NCBI GenBank assembly: GCA_015060385.1
Contig: SUYO01000002.1
Location: forward strand, 62,001-126,000
Direction of reading: 5' to 3'
DNA length: 64,000 nt
Source: Bacteroidales bacterium
Lineage (GTDB): Bacteria > Bacteroidota > Bacteroidia > Bacteroidales > UBA932
Positions 50,715 to 58,782 of the stretch are shown in pieces. Positions within the stretch are counted from its first letter, which is position 1; each line of letters opens with the position of its first letter. The notes beneath the pieces are model-generated. The model saw nothing but the letters and a program-made list of their open reading frames with translations, searched no databases and was not told the DNA's origin. Position numbers and translations under genes: made by a program.

Positions 50715-50849
50715 CCGGCCACGTTTACCCTTGATTCTGTGGCCGGCACCTGGATAATGGCCCTCCCGGCCACGTTTGCCCTTGATTCTGTGGCCGGCAC
50801 CTGGATAATGGCCCTCCCGGCCACGTTTGCCCTTGATTCTGTGGCCGGG
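50715..50849. repeat. REP-like array D (3 near-identical units, 51-bp period)
   Basis: Three units of CCGGCCAC-N16-GTGGCCGG start at 50715, 50766 and 50817 (51 and 51 bp). The spacer CACCTGGATAATGGCCCT is identical in the two complete periods. The array lies between the permease stop (50852) and the His-rich gene promoter, 38 kb from the RAYT gene but with the same core GGCCACGTTT as array A. Confidence 0.9.
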
Positions 50850-50851
50850 CA

Positions 50852-53197
50852 TCACTCCTTCTTCAACGCCTCGGCCGGGTTCGTCCTGGCAGCACGGAGG
50901 GTCTGCCACAGGACGGACGCGAGGGAAAGGGTTACGGACGCGATGCATGCAAGCAGGATCGGCCATAACATGTTTACATCTGGCAGGCCCTGGAGCATGA
51001 ATCCTGACACGATGCTTCCGAGGGGGAGTCCGAAGATGTTTGCCACAAGTATTATCTTCATGTAGGTGCGGATATTTCGTACAGTTTCACTTCGAACTGT
51101 TCCCCCGAAGACCTTATGAATGGCAATGCCTTTGGTATTCTCTTCTGCAAAGTATGAACTCATGGCGAACAGGCCGAGTATTGAAATCACAAGTGCAATC
51201 ACAAGGAATACGGTTGCAAATATGATCATGATCTTCAAGCCTGAAAGAGATTCCTTGATGAATTCTTCTGCATATCCGAAATCCTCCCTGCTTTCATAAT
51301 ATCCTGTAGTCTCGTTACAGTATTTCTCAAGTTCATTCAGTATCGCCTCTCTTGCCTGATCATGAGGCCCTGTCGTCTCGATGGCATAAAAATATCCGTA
51401 TGGATGACTCTCGACTTTAAGGATCTGATATGGGTTTTCGTAAAATCTTGAAGGATCACAACATACAAAGTCCTTGACTACACCTCCTGAATGACAATCT
51501 CTGAATCCTGATACAATTTCAGATGGGTCCACAGACATAAGTTCATCCATACCGACATCTAATCTCTCCACCAGGGATTCGGAATACCATACCGATCCTT
51601 CCAAAGGAACATTGAAAGAATGGGTCTGCGCCAGTCCCATCAGCCTGAAAGTAGTTGTGTCGACCTTGCATACAGTCATCATCAGTTCGTTTCCCTGGAG
51701 ATCATGCTGAGTCATGATATGGTTTCTGGCTATTCCTCCATCGCACATACCTATGGTCTTGACATATGGCAGGGCCCTTAGCCTCTCGATAAATGCCGAG
51801 TCATCACGCGCGTTGCCATAGGTGGATCTTGACAAGAAGAGAATATTATCACTGTTCCATCCTGCAGGAGTGTTCCTGAACTTCATATGGGTCATTCCCA
51901 AGGTGATTGAGAAGACCATCAGAATTATGGCTATTACTGTGTTGATTCCGATGAAGATCTTGCTGAAGACCATTTTCCTGATCTTCTTGAAGCGTCCCTT
52001 TGTAACTTCTATAGGTGAGAACGACATCGCAAGAGCTGCAGGTATCATCCCGGATACAAGTCCGGTTACTGTACCGATGATCAATATCACCGGTACAGAA
52101 CGCCATGTCAGACCGATCGGCGGTATTTCTGTAGGTCCCTGAATCGTTCCTGTGATGATGCTGTTCACAACAGGTGTGACTGCAATGATCAGAAATAATG
52201 CGATAACAGTACATATGGATGCCATCAGCATGCTTTCAACAAGGTGCTGGCGCAGGATTTCACCTTTCTGGGCGCCTACAAGACGCATTGTCGCTATTTC
52301 ATTGCTTCGCTTTGATGTCTGGGCAAATGTAAGGTTTATATAATTGAAGACTGCAGAAAGAAGCAATACGATGGCGATTGCGGCAAGAATGAGTATCAGT
52401 GTCGATCCTGAGTGCATCAGCCCAAAATGTCTTTCATGTATGATAAGGTCATCCAGAGGGTCGGCATAACTGTATTCCGGATTCCAGTGCGGATCTTCAG
52501 TACAGTGCTCATCAATGATTTGCCTTACCTTGTCCGAAAGTTCCTTTCGGTTGACCTGTCCATCAGTCTTCACGAACAGCTGAGGGGAGAATGATATTGC
52601 CGTACAACGGACTCCTGCTTCATGATTGATGACAATACCGGCCGACTCGAAGATGGAATTGTCAAAGTCCTCAATGACAGCCGATACCTGCAGAGTGTTG
52701 AAATATGACGGATTTTCCTTAGATCCGAACTTATTCAATGTAATGGCCTGACCCACAGCTTTCTCTGCACCTCCAAACAACCTGTCCGCCATACTTTGGG
52801 TGATGACGACGGTACCATCATCCTTGAGTCTGCCGATATTTCCCGCCTTTGATTTACGAGGAAACATTTCAAAGAATCCTTCTCCGGCAAGAATGATCTG
52901 GTCCGCAAACATCCCTTCACCATCCTCCACATATATGTTGATGTAGTTGTATATGACATGCTCACGTACTTCAGGAATCTTGTCGATATGGTTATAAAGT
53001 TCCATCGAAGCCATACCCTTTGAGGTACCGTTCAGAGCATATATATATTCATGATCCGGAATCTTCCAGGTCAAGGTGTACATATTCCATGCATGACAGC
53101 CGACGATCATGACAAACGCAAGAGATACGCTCAGTCCCACGACCTCGATTGCAGTGTACAGCTTGTTTCTTCCCAGGAATCTAAGGTAACTTTTCAT
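50852..53197 (-). CDS. MacB/FtsX-type ABC transporter permease (paralogue 1)
   Basis: A 781-residue permease with two FtsX halves. An N-terminal helix (AIEVVGLSVSLAFVMIVGC) and a MacB-like periplasmic core domain (about 60-250) lead to three helices (about 265-400, ILILAAIAIVLLLSAVFNYINL). Then come a second periplasmic domain and a C-terminal set of helices ending ARTNPAEALKKE. MacB-type permeases couple ATP hydrolysis to envelope efflux. No ATPase or adaptor is encoded here. It is a close paralogue of the next gene (shared MKSYLRFLxRNKLYTAIEVVGLSV). Confidence 0.9.
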   Translation of the reverse strand: MKSYLRFLGRNKLYTAIEVVGLSVSLAFVMIVGCHAWNMYTLTWKIPDHEYIYALNGTSKGMASMELYNHIDKIPEVREHVIYNYINIYVEDGEGMFADQIILAGEGFFEMFPRKSKAGNIGRLKDDGTVVITQSMADRLFGGAEKAVGQAITLNKFGSKENPSYFNTLQVSAVIEDFDNSIFESAGIVINHEAGVRCTAISFSPQLFVKTDGQVNRKELSDKVRQIIDEHCTEDPHWNPEYSYADPLDDLIIHERHFGLMHSGSTLILILAAIAIVLLLSAVFNYINLTFAQTSKRSNEIATMRLVGAQKGEILRQHLVESMLMASICTVIALFLIIAVTPVVNSIITGTIQGPTEIPPIGLTWRSVPVILIIGTVTGLVSGMIPAALAMSFSPIEVTKGRFKKIRKMVFSKIFIGINTVIAIILMVFSITLGMTHMKFRNTPAGWNSDNILFLSRSTYGNARDDSAFIERLRALPYVKTIGMCDGGIARNHIMTQHDLQGNELMMTVCKVDTTTFRLMGLAQTHSFNVPLEGSVWYSESLVERLDVGMDELMSVDPSEIVSGFRDCHSGGVVKDFVCCDPSRFYENPYQILKVESHPYGYFYAIETTGPHDQAREAILNELEKYCNETTGYYESREDFGYAEEFIKESLSGLKIMIIFATVFLVIALVISILGLFAMSSYFAEENTKGIAIHKVFGGTVRSETVRNIRTYMKIILVANIFGLPLGSIVSGFMLQGLPDVNMLWPILLACIASVTLSLASVLWQTLRAARTNPAEALKKE

Positions 53198-53221
53198 ATA
53201 TGTTTAATATTTCATTCTTTC

Positions 53222-53353
53222 TGTCCGGGATTATCCTTGTTTTCCCGGATAAGTTTCAACTATTCTATCGTTCGTCCGGAAATTCGCTTGTTTTCCCGGA
53301 CAGGTTATTCTTTTACCTTCGCCTGTCCGGAATCCAAGGCACATTTCCGGACG
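53222..53353. repeat. REP-like array E (3 hairpins of a second sequence family, 51-bp period)
   Basis: GTCCGG left arms begin at 53223, 53274 and 53325 (51 and 51 bp). They pair with TTCCCGG or TTCCGGAC right arms about 20 nt on; unit 3 (GTCCGGAA...TTCCGGAC) is perfect. Sequence differs from arrays A-D, but spacing and geometry are the same. It fills the gap between the two permease genes. Confidence 0.85.
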
Positions 53354-53401
53354 AAGTCATCATGACCGCCTTCCTCCCGTCATGCCCGGCCCTGCCAGGC
53401 G

Positions 53402-55780
53402 TCACTCCTTCTTCAGCGCGTTGGCCGGGTTGGTACGTATCAGGCGTAGTGCCTGGAGAGCGATGGCAATGAGGGTCACACCAAGGACGGTCGCGAATGC
53501 ACCGATGTAGATGAGAGGGGAGTTGTCGGTGCGGATGACGTATCCTTCGAGCCAGTGGCCGATGACGGTATATGCAATCGGAATTGCCACGACAGCTGAT
53601 ATGACCACCGGAAACGTGAAATCTAGGGTGATCTTTCGGATCATCTCCTTCCTCGAACATCCGAACACGTTACGCACGGCATTGTCCTTCTCGCCGGTCT
53701 TCGCGTGATAACTGCTGAGTCCCACGATGGTCATAATGGTCATCAGGATGCAGATGAGAGAGAATCCGGTCAGAAGTTTGAGCATATTCTTCTCCTCCTT
53801 TAGTTCTCTTTCAGTCTTTTCGCGTAATGTCTCAACTGCGAACATTGTATCATCATATCCTTTGCTGTAATAGAATTCCTGCACCATCTTCTTTGCCTTG
53901 TTCTCATCGATGCTGACTTTCAGGACAGGCGAGCCATACTGAACGAATTCCTTCATGTTCCTGACATTCAAGAATGCGAACTTGCTGTATGCGTTATCTT
54001 TCAGACTTCCTATCTTGATGTCGTTCACAATACCGCTCAATGGAGCCGACTTCCACATGTTCAGCATTCCATCCATCATATAGTCGTCTATCCCTTCATA
54101 TGAGCTTTTGCAGATGTACCATTTGCCGTCTTCAGTATCAGCCGATCCCGATCCATTATCTTCAATGATCTCAATACCGAGCATCTCAAAATACTCGCTG
54201 TTTCCGCTAATGAATCCAATTGCCTCATACTTGCCTGTACCGTTGCTCTTGAGACTTGTCATTGCCCATGATGTCGGGATTTGTCGATATGAGCCAACCC
54301 TGTCGATGAATGGCAGGGATTTGAGCTCATCAAAGAAGCGGTTTTCATCAGAAATGAACTCGACGCATACCATATTGTCATAATTGTATCCTAACGGCTG
54401 GCTCAGGATATATCTTGTCTGTCTGATTACGCCGAAACATATTGACAATCCTCCTATGCAGAGAAGACCTGCAAAACCTATGAATACCTTGCCGAATGTG
54501 ACCTTGTCCTTATATCTTGCCTCGCCTTTGATCACATTGACCGCGCTGTAGGACGAAAGGATCAATGAAGGAACGGCGCTGGCGATTGCGACCATTATCA
54601 CGATGATGCCGGCCAATATGATGTATTCGTTCAGCTGGGTAAGCGGATTGATTTCAGCTCCGAGTATCTGGCTGAGCGGATTCTTGAATGCTATGGCAAT
54701 GATCACCGCGAAGATGCATGATACGTCCAGCAGAATGAATGCTTCCGCAAAGCATCTGCCGATTATGCCCTTCCTGTCTGTGCCCAGAAGCTGACGCGTC
54801 GCTATCTCCTTGATTCTGAACCTGCTGAAGGCAATGGTCAGCACTGTGTAGTCAAGTAGGGAAACGATGGTTATGAATATACACATCAGAAGGTATATAC
54901 CGAAGAGCCTGCCCTGTCTGATGTTGTTGAAGTCGTAGCTGAAGATCTGAGGGTCCTGCTTCTTTATTTCGTGAAAAGCCGTAAGGACGACCTGCATCTG
55001 GTAGCTATCTCCGTATCTGGTATCCGATCCGAGGAAACCTTCAGTGAGATTTTCCGAAACTTCTGCAGGATCTGCTCCTTCGCCAAGCTTTACGAAACTG
55101 TGTTCTATTTTCCTCATGCCGCCATGAAACATCGCTTCCTGCTTTTCATAAATCAGATCTTTACTCATGATCATGTCAGGTTCATTGAATATGGTCTTCG
55201 CAAACGGCTTGAAGATACCTGTCACGACCAGATTGACATCAAAATCCATGACCGGCTCATCAGACAATTGTCCCATAGGATTCTTTTCGAACACATTTAT
55301 TACCTTACCGAGCGCATCACCTTCAGGGAAGAGTGTGTTTGCCAAAGCCTCAGATATGACGACGTTGTCATTTGATTCCAAAGCATTATACGGATCACCC
55401 TCAGACAATGGGAATGTGAAGAAATCGAAGAATGTATCCGATACTCCCATCGTCCTTACATTCATACTGTTTTCTCCGTAGTTTGCAGTGGTGATGTCCA
55501 CGAATAGGGATGTGTTTCTGTTGCTTTGTACTATTCCGCATGAACTCTCGATCTCCGGCATTTCAGCATATAATTGCGGTACTTCGTAAAACAGATCCGA
55601 TGAACCGGCAGTATGAACCAGATATACATCATCCGTATTCTTCAATATTTTGTTCACGCTCATGTCATCGACGATGTAAGAGCTCAGAACTATGACAAAT
55701 GCCAGTGCAACGCTAAGTCCCACGACCTCGATAGCAGTGTACAGCTTGTTTCTTGAAAGGAATCTTAAATAGCTTTTCAT
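53402..55780 (-). CDS. MacB/FtsX-type ABC transporter permease (paralogue 2)
   Basis: A 792-residue paralogue of the preceding permease with the same layout. It begins MKSYLRFLSRNKLYTAIEVVGLSVALAFVIVLSS, has a MacB-like core domain, internal helices with GTDRKGIIGRCFAEAFILLDVSC, a second periplasmic domain and the C-terminal IRTNPANALKKE. It is preceded by a sigma-54-type promoter and a palindromic site. It is probably controlled by the NtrC-type regulator encoded 4 kb downstream in the same direction. The substrate is unknown; such pairs often export lipids, peptides or antimicrobials. Confidence 0.9.
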   Translation of the reverse strand: MKSYLRFLSRNKLYTAIEVVGLSVALAFVIVLSSYIVDDMSVNKILKNTDDVYLVHTAGSSDLFYEVPQLYAEMPEIESSCGIVQSNRNTSLFVDITTANYGENSMNVRTMGVSDTFFDFFTFPLSEGDPYNALESNDNVVISEALANTLFPEGDALGKVINVFEKNPMGQLSDEPVMDFDVNLVVTGIFKPFAKTIFNEPDMIMSKDLIYEKQEAMFHGGMRKIEHSFVKLGEGADPAEVSENLTEGFLGSDTRYGDSYQMQVVLTAFHEIKKQDPQIFSYDFNNIRQGRLFGIYLLMCIFITIVSLLDYTVLTIAFSRFRIKEIATRQLLGTDRKGIIGRCFAEAFILLDVSCIFAVIIAIAFKNPLSQILGAEINPLTQLNEYIILAGIIVIMVAIASAVPSLILSSYSAVNVIKGEARYKDKVTFGKVFIGFAGLLCIGGLSICFGVIRQTRYILSQPLGYNYDNMVCVEFISDENRFFDELKSLPFIDRVGSYRQIPTSWAMTSLKSNGTGKYEAIGFISGNSEYFEMLGIEIIEDNGSGSADTEDGKWYICKSSYEGIDDYMMDGMLNMWKSAPLSGIVNDIKIGSLKDNAYSKFAFLNVRNMKEFVQYGSPVLKVSIDENKAKKMVQEFYYSKGYDDTMFAVETLREKTERELKEEKNMLKLLTGFSLICILMTIMTIVGLSSYHAKTGEKDNAVRNVFGCSRKEMIRKITLDFTFPVVISAVVAIPIAYTVIGHWLEGYVIRTDNSPLIYIGAFATVLGVTLIAIALQALRLIRTNPANALKKE

Positions 55781-55808
55781 CAGTTTATTTGATTTTGCCG
55801 TTCCGGTA

Positions 55809-55825
55809 TGCTACAGCTGTGCCAA
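55809..55825 (-). promoter_or_regulatory. Sigma-54 (-24/-12) promoter of the permease genes
   Basis: On the minus strand TTGGCACAGCTGTAGCA fits YTGGCACGrNNNTTGCW with two mismatches to the fixed positions. GG and GC keep the required 10-nt spacing. The predicted start lies about 18 nt before ATG 55780. Confidence 0.7.
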
Positions 55826-55879
55826 AGTTGCTAATGTGTTACTATTCAATGTTTTGCTAAAATTGTGAGTTTTGGCAGG

Positions 55880-55907
55880 TGTAAAGAAACTTTACAAAAG
55901 TGTAAAG
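55880..55907. promoter_or_regulatory. Palindromic upstream site, candidate NtrC-type enhancer
   Basis: TGTAAAG-AAA-CTTTACA (55880-55896) is a perfect 17-bp palindrome, followed by a third TGTAAAG half-site at 55901. It lies about 90 bp upstream of the predicted sigma-54 start, a normal distance for an enhancer-binding protein. Confidence 0.55.
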
Positions 55908-55909
55908 GT

Positions 55910-55959
55910 AAAATTTATTTTATCATGCTAAAATAAATTTTAGCCTCCCCTCTGGAGGC
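55910..55959. terminator. Tandem hairpins between the decayed gene copy and the permease promoter
   Basis: AAAATTTATTTTA pairs with TAAAATAAATTTT (13 bp, 55910-55941), and GCCTCC pairs with GGAGGC (55943-55959). Read on the minus strand, the GC hairpin is followed by an AT-rich run, so it could end transcription from the cluster upstream. Confidence 0.55.
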
Positions 55960-55986
55960 AAAGAAAAGTGAGATGATGCTAAAGTT

Positions 55987-56110
55987 TTAATGAAACTCTA
56001 TCGTATAGAAACAGTAGTCATGAACATCATCAATATTTACCCATTCTTTAGGATGCTGATGTTTATCTCTCAGACCACAATAATCCTGAGTAAACATATG
56101 CGTTCCCATG
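55987..56110 (-). pseudogene. 3' fragment copy of the secreted protein gene at 58783-59430
   Basis: 125 bp (55985-56109) match 58781-58905 with five mismatches by eye and no gaps, including the stop codon. It encodes only the last 40 residues (FTQDYCGLRDKHQHPKEW...). Identity stops abruptly at CCCAT, exactly where a hairpin half-site of array F begins. It has no start of its own and is surely a remnant. Confidence 0.85.
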
Positions 56111-56166
56111 GACAGAAGTAGATTTTGATACAGTCTGTCCATGAAATGACATGTTTTCATGGACAG
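56107..56166. repeat. REP-like array F (half unit plus one hairpin, 51-bp spacing)
   Basis: CTGTCCATGAAA (56135-56146) pairs perfectly with TTTCATGGACAG (56155-56166). A lone right half-site CATGGACAG at 56107 lies exactly 51 bp before the second CATGGACAG (56158). Its left arm is missing where the gene fragment joins. The arms resemble array E (CTGTCC...GGACAG). The remaining 130 bp to 56297 hold nothing I recognise. Confidence 0.75.
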
Positions 56167-56297
56167 GAATGGCACAAAGAGCCGTCTTCCCAGCGGGCGA
56201 TCCTTCAGTTTACCAACTTAGTGCAAAGGAAGGTCTCATTTTCATTTGTCCGTATTACCTTATTATTCACATCAGTTTGATAGATCAGATTTTTCTG

Positions 56298-57545
56298 TTA
56301 AATTCCTAAATCATAGATAGGCATTTCAGGGAAATGCTCTTCAAGTAATCCGAATGTGACTCTTAATACCTCAATGACATAATCGGCCGGACTTCTAGGA
56401 CTTCCGTTTCTCAACATGTAAAAGGATATTTTTTCAATTTCATCAGCAGTCAGATCTATCAATCCTCGCTGATGCTTGACAAGAAGTATCCTGCACAAGG
56501 CACAATATGGGTATGCAAAACCGTATTTATAAGAATTCAGATTTCGCTGCATGATTTCCTTTGTCTTATCTTCAATTGCTTTGGATAGCCTGTCCAGCTG
56601 AATGGCAGTCATCTTAGGAGTAAAGTGTGCAGATGCCAGAAGCATTTCCAGATAGTTCCTGTCCATGAATGTCCATGGTACGTTTATGTCATTGTCATAC
56701 ATAGGACCCTCTTCTTCCGCAATGGCCGGATCTGCAAGCTTCATGTTTTCATAGAGTTTCAGCAAGGCTTCTGGGGCATGCGTTCTTGCAGCAAGCTCCT
56801 TGAGACCATTATACCATTCGGTAACATGAAGATTTATAAACATCAAGGAAGATTCATACAGGAGCATATCCTTTCTAAGCGGATAATACATACAGGTCTG
56901 TGACAGTCCTTCAGTTGTAAGCTTGGCCATATCTTCATCCGGGATCTGAAACATATCGATTCTTTGCTGATAATCTGAGAACTGATACCAGAAATCGGGG
57001 GCATTACAGTACCCGTAATCATATACATATCCTGTGAATTCTCCTTCTACTACAGGTAAATCCAGTTCGTCTCTTGGAATCTGGACAGAATTATCTTCAT
57101 CCGTTCCCGGTTCCGACGTAGGTTTATCAGTTCTGTAGAAGCATTTATAATCACCGGCGATACCGTCTATAGAAAAATCTGTTCCTACTCTTTGCCATTC
57201 CATTTCCTTATCATTGATGGTGACGATTTCAAAACTTTGGCGCCCTGACTCCGATTCATCATAAATCAGAGTTATGACATTTCCATCAAGGATATACTTA
57301 TATGTATCCATATGATACATCCAGATTTCATCGTAACTATAATATTCCCATGACCCGTCCTCACGGAAAGTATACTGAGGAATACCTTCCCATTTTGTCG
57401 AATACCCAAACTGAGAATAGTCTTCAACCCAATAGCCGCTGACAAGCTTATGAATGTATCCCGGAATATCACCTGCAATATGAGGTTCCTTATCACAAGA
57501 TAAGACACAGAAGGCTACAGATAAGATTGTAAGAAAACGTTTCAT
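56298..57545 (-). CDS. Putative lipoprotein of unknown function
   Basis: A 415-residue protein with a lipobox (FCVLSC) after a short signal sequence. The first half (residues about 25-145) contains a lipocalin-like or copper-resistance-like beta pattern (GYWVEDYSQFGYSTKWEG, FREDGSWEYYSYDE, ILDGNVITLIYD). A PTSEPGTDEDN linker follows, and the second half is helical (NGLKELAARTHAPEALLKLYENM). I do not recognise a named family. It lies among duplicated thioredoxin-type genes and was probably co-opted into that cluster. Likely surface or periplasmic. Confidence 0.7.
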   Translation of the reverse strand: MKRFLTILSVAFCVLSCDKEPHIAGDIPGYIHKLVSGYWVEDYSQFGYSTKWEGIPQYTFREDGSWEYYSYDEIWMYHMDTYKYILDGNVITLIYDESESGRQSFEIVTINDKEMEWQRVGTDFSIDGIAGDYKCFYRTDKPTSEPGTDEDNSVQIPRDELDLPVVEGEFTGYVYDYGYCNAPDFWYQFSDYQQRIDMFQIPDEDMAKLTTEGLSQTCMYYPLRKDMLLYESSLMFINLHVTEWYNGLKELAARTHAPEALLKLYENMKLADPAIAEEEGPMYDNDINVPWTFMDRNYLEMLLASAHFTPKMTAIQLDRLSKAIEDKTKEIMQRNLNSYKYGFAYPYCALCRILLVKHQRGLIDLTADEIEKISFYMLRNGSPRSPADYVIEVLRVTFGLLEEHFPEMPIYDLGI

Positions 57546-57615
57546 GACATATTGAAATTAGACATTTACATCGCAAGTTAAAGATTTATATTGAGATAAA
57601 CAACTCATCTCCAAG

Positions 57616-57942
57616 CTATTCACTGATAGACTTCACCAACTTCGCAAATGTATCTGTGTGGGTGGGATTAGCGTTGACATCAAGGATATTTCCTTCCTTG
57701 TCAATCAGGATGTATGTCGGGAATGCATCAACCTTGAGGAAATTCTCAATCGCTTTCTGCTGCACTTCAGGAAGAGATATCTCATCTTCAATCAATGTCA
57801 TCATCTTACTGATAAGAGGTCTCCTGGTCTGATCTATAATTCTGCACAATGCACGAGAAATATGAATATCTCGGAGTGATTTCTCACATCCTAGAGAGTC
57901 CAAATATCTCCATTGAACGCAAGAGCAGCAGTCAATCGGCAC
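57616..57942 (-). pseudogene. Truncated thioredoxin-fold (TlpA-like) remnant
   Basis: The last 50 residues (FLKVDAFPTYILIDKEGNILDVNA) are the C-terminal half of a thioredoxin fold with its cis-Pro loop (FPTYILID). The N-terminal half with WCxxC is missing, and the reading frame upstream is broken. A different frame reads on for some 20 residues before a stop. There is no credible start; GTG 57942 is only the track's choice. I treat it as a decayed copy. Confidence 0.6.
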
Positions 57943-58116
57943 TGGTCATCAATAGCATCTATGTGGCACTCAAGCTCGACATTGCAGTTATCGACAATTG
58001 ATCCAGATAATCCCGAATAAAAGTGTTGAAGTTGTTATATGGGCCATAGTACTACCCAATTATATCGTTGTAAGTACATCCTCATCCCGCATTTCACGTG
58101 GTGGGTAAAGATGAAG

Positions 58117-58422
58117 TTATTTTGTTGTCAGGTGACTTTTTATGTCCATTCTTTCGTGCAGGATACGAATGACCATGACATCGTCGTTGTCAATGACGTT
58201 GTAGAATATGACATGGTGCCCGGCTTTGATTCCCATGAGTCCGTCTGCTATCTCATCATAGGAGCGATTGGAGATGATGGATGGGTATAGAAGCCGGTTG
58301 CAGGCTGATATGAGCATTTCATAATACTCATCGGCCTGACTTTCGGACCATTCTGATAATGTATATTCCCATATTGATGTCAGGTCCTCTACTGCTTTAT
58401 TTGAATAACGGACCTTAGGCAT
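58117..58422 (-). CDS. parE: RelE/ParE-family toxin
   Basis: A 101-residue toxin of the ParE type (VRYSNKAVEDLTSIWEYTLSEWSESQADEYYEML ... GLMGIKAGHHVIFYNVIDNDDVMVIRILHERMDI). ParE-type members usually poison gyrase; RelE-type members cut mRNA. The sequence favours ParE. It overlaps the end of the antitoxin gene by 8 nt and is read from the same promoter. Confidence 0.9.
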   Translation of the reverse strand: MPKVRYSNKAVEDLTSIWEYTLSEWSESQADEYYEMLISACNRLLYPSIISNRSYDEIADGLMGIKAGHHVIFYNVIDNDDVMVIRILHERMDIKSHLTTK

Positions 58423-58660
58423 TTCGTTTAGATGCTTTAAGGGATTTCAGATGTGCTGCAGGATCGAAGTCTACAGCCTCTCCGCTGTTGAGTCCTTCTT
58501 CTATCTCGCTCTTAAGTGCAGCAATCCTGATGTTGTTGTCCTCTAGCATTCGCAGGCCAGCACGAATTACTTCGCTGGCGTTGTTGTATCTGCCCTGTGC
58601 AATCTGAGCCTTAATGAAGTCCTCGAAGTAGGGACCAAGTGCTACTGATGTTGTTTTCAT
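58415..58660 (-). CDS. parD: ParD/CopG-family antitoxin
   Basis: An 81-residue ribbon-helix-helix antitoxin (TSVALGPYFEDFIKAQIAQGRYNNASEVIRAGLRMLED), with a C-terminal tail that binds the toxin (EEGLNSGEAVDFDPAAHLKSLK). The track start at 58744 runs through the promoter; ATG 58660 fits the family start. A perfect palindrome at 58679-58697 overlaps the -7 box and is the likely autoregulatory operator. Confidence 0.9.
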   Translation of the reverse strand: MKTTSVALGPYFEDFIKAQIAQGRYNNASEVIRAGLRMLEDNNIRIAALKSEIEEGLNSGEAVDFDPAAHLKSLKASKRNA

Positions 58661-58674
58661 ACTACAAATTTTTA

Positions 58675-58697
58675 CAAAGTTACCAATATTTGGTAAC
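58675..58697 (-). promoter_or_regulatory. parDE promoter with palindromic operator
   Basis: -7 box TAACTTTG (58682-58675) is overlapped by GTTACCAA-TAT-TTGGTAAC (58679-58697), an 8+3+8 perfect palindrome. Binding by the ParD RHH dimer would block the promoter. Confidence 0.75.
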
Positions 58698-58782
58698 AAT
58701 GCAAATGTTATACGAAATAGTCTATCATTACAAAACGGCATCAATCCTTTCGTGAACTATCCCGATTAAAACCACTAATATT

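Noticed and set aside
50528-50824. ORFs with repeated MAGRAIIQVPATESR and similar (also 12766-12987)
   Set aside because: These are translations of REP-like arrays, without start context or family.
50715-50849. CRISPR-like tandem repeat
   Set aside because: Three units of 51 bp with conserved spacers and hairpin arms; spacers are not unique and no cas genes are present.
50852-55780. Complete MacAB-TolC efflux system
   Set aside because: Only two permeases are present; no ATPase, adaptor or outer-membrane factor is adjacent.
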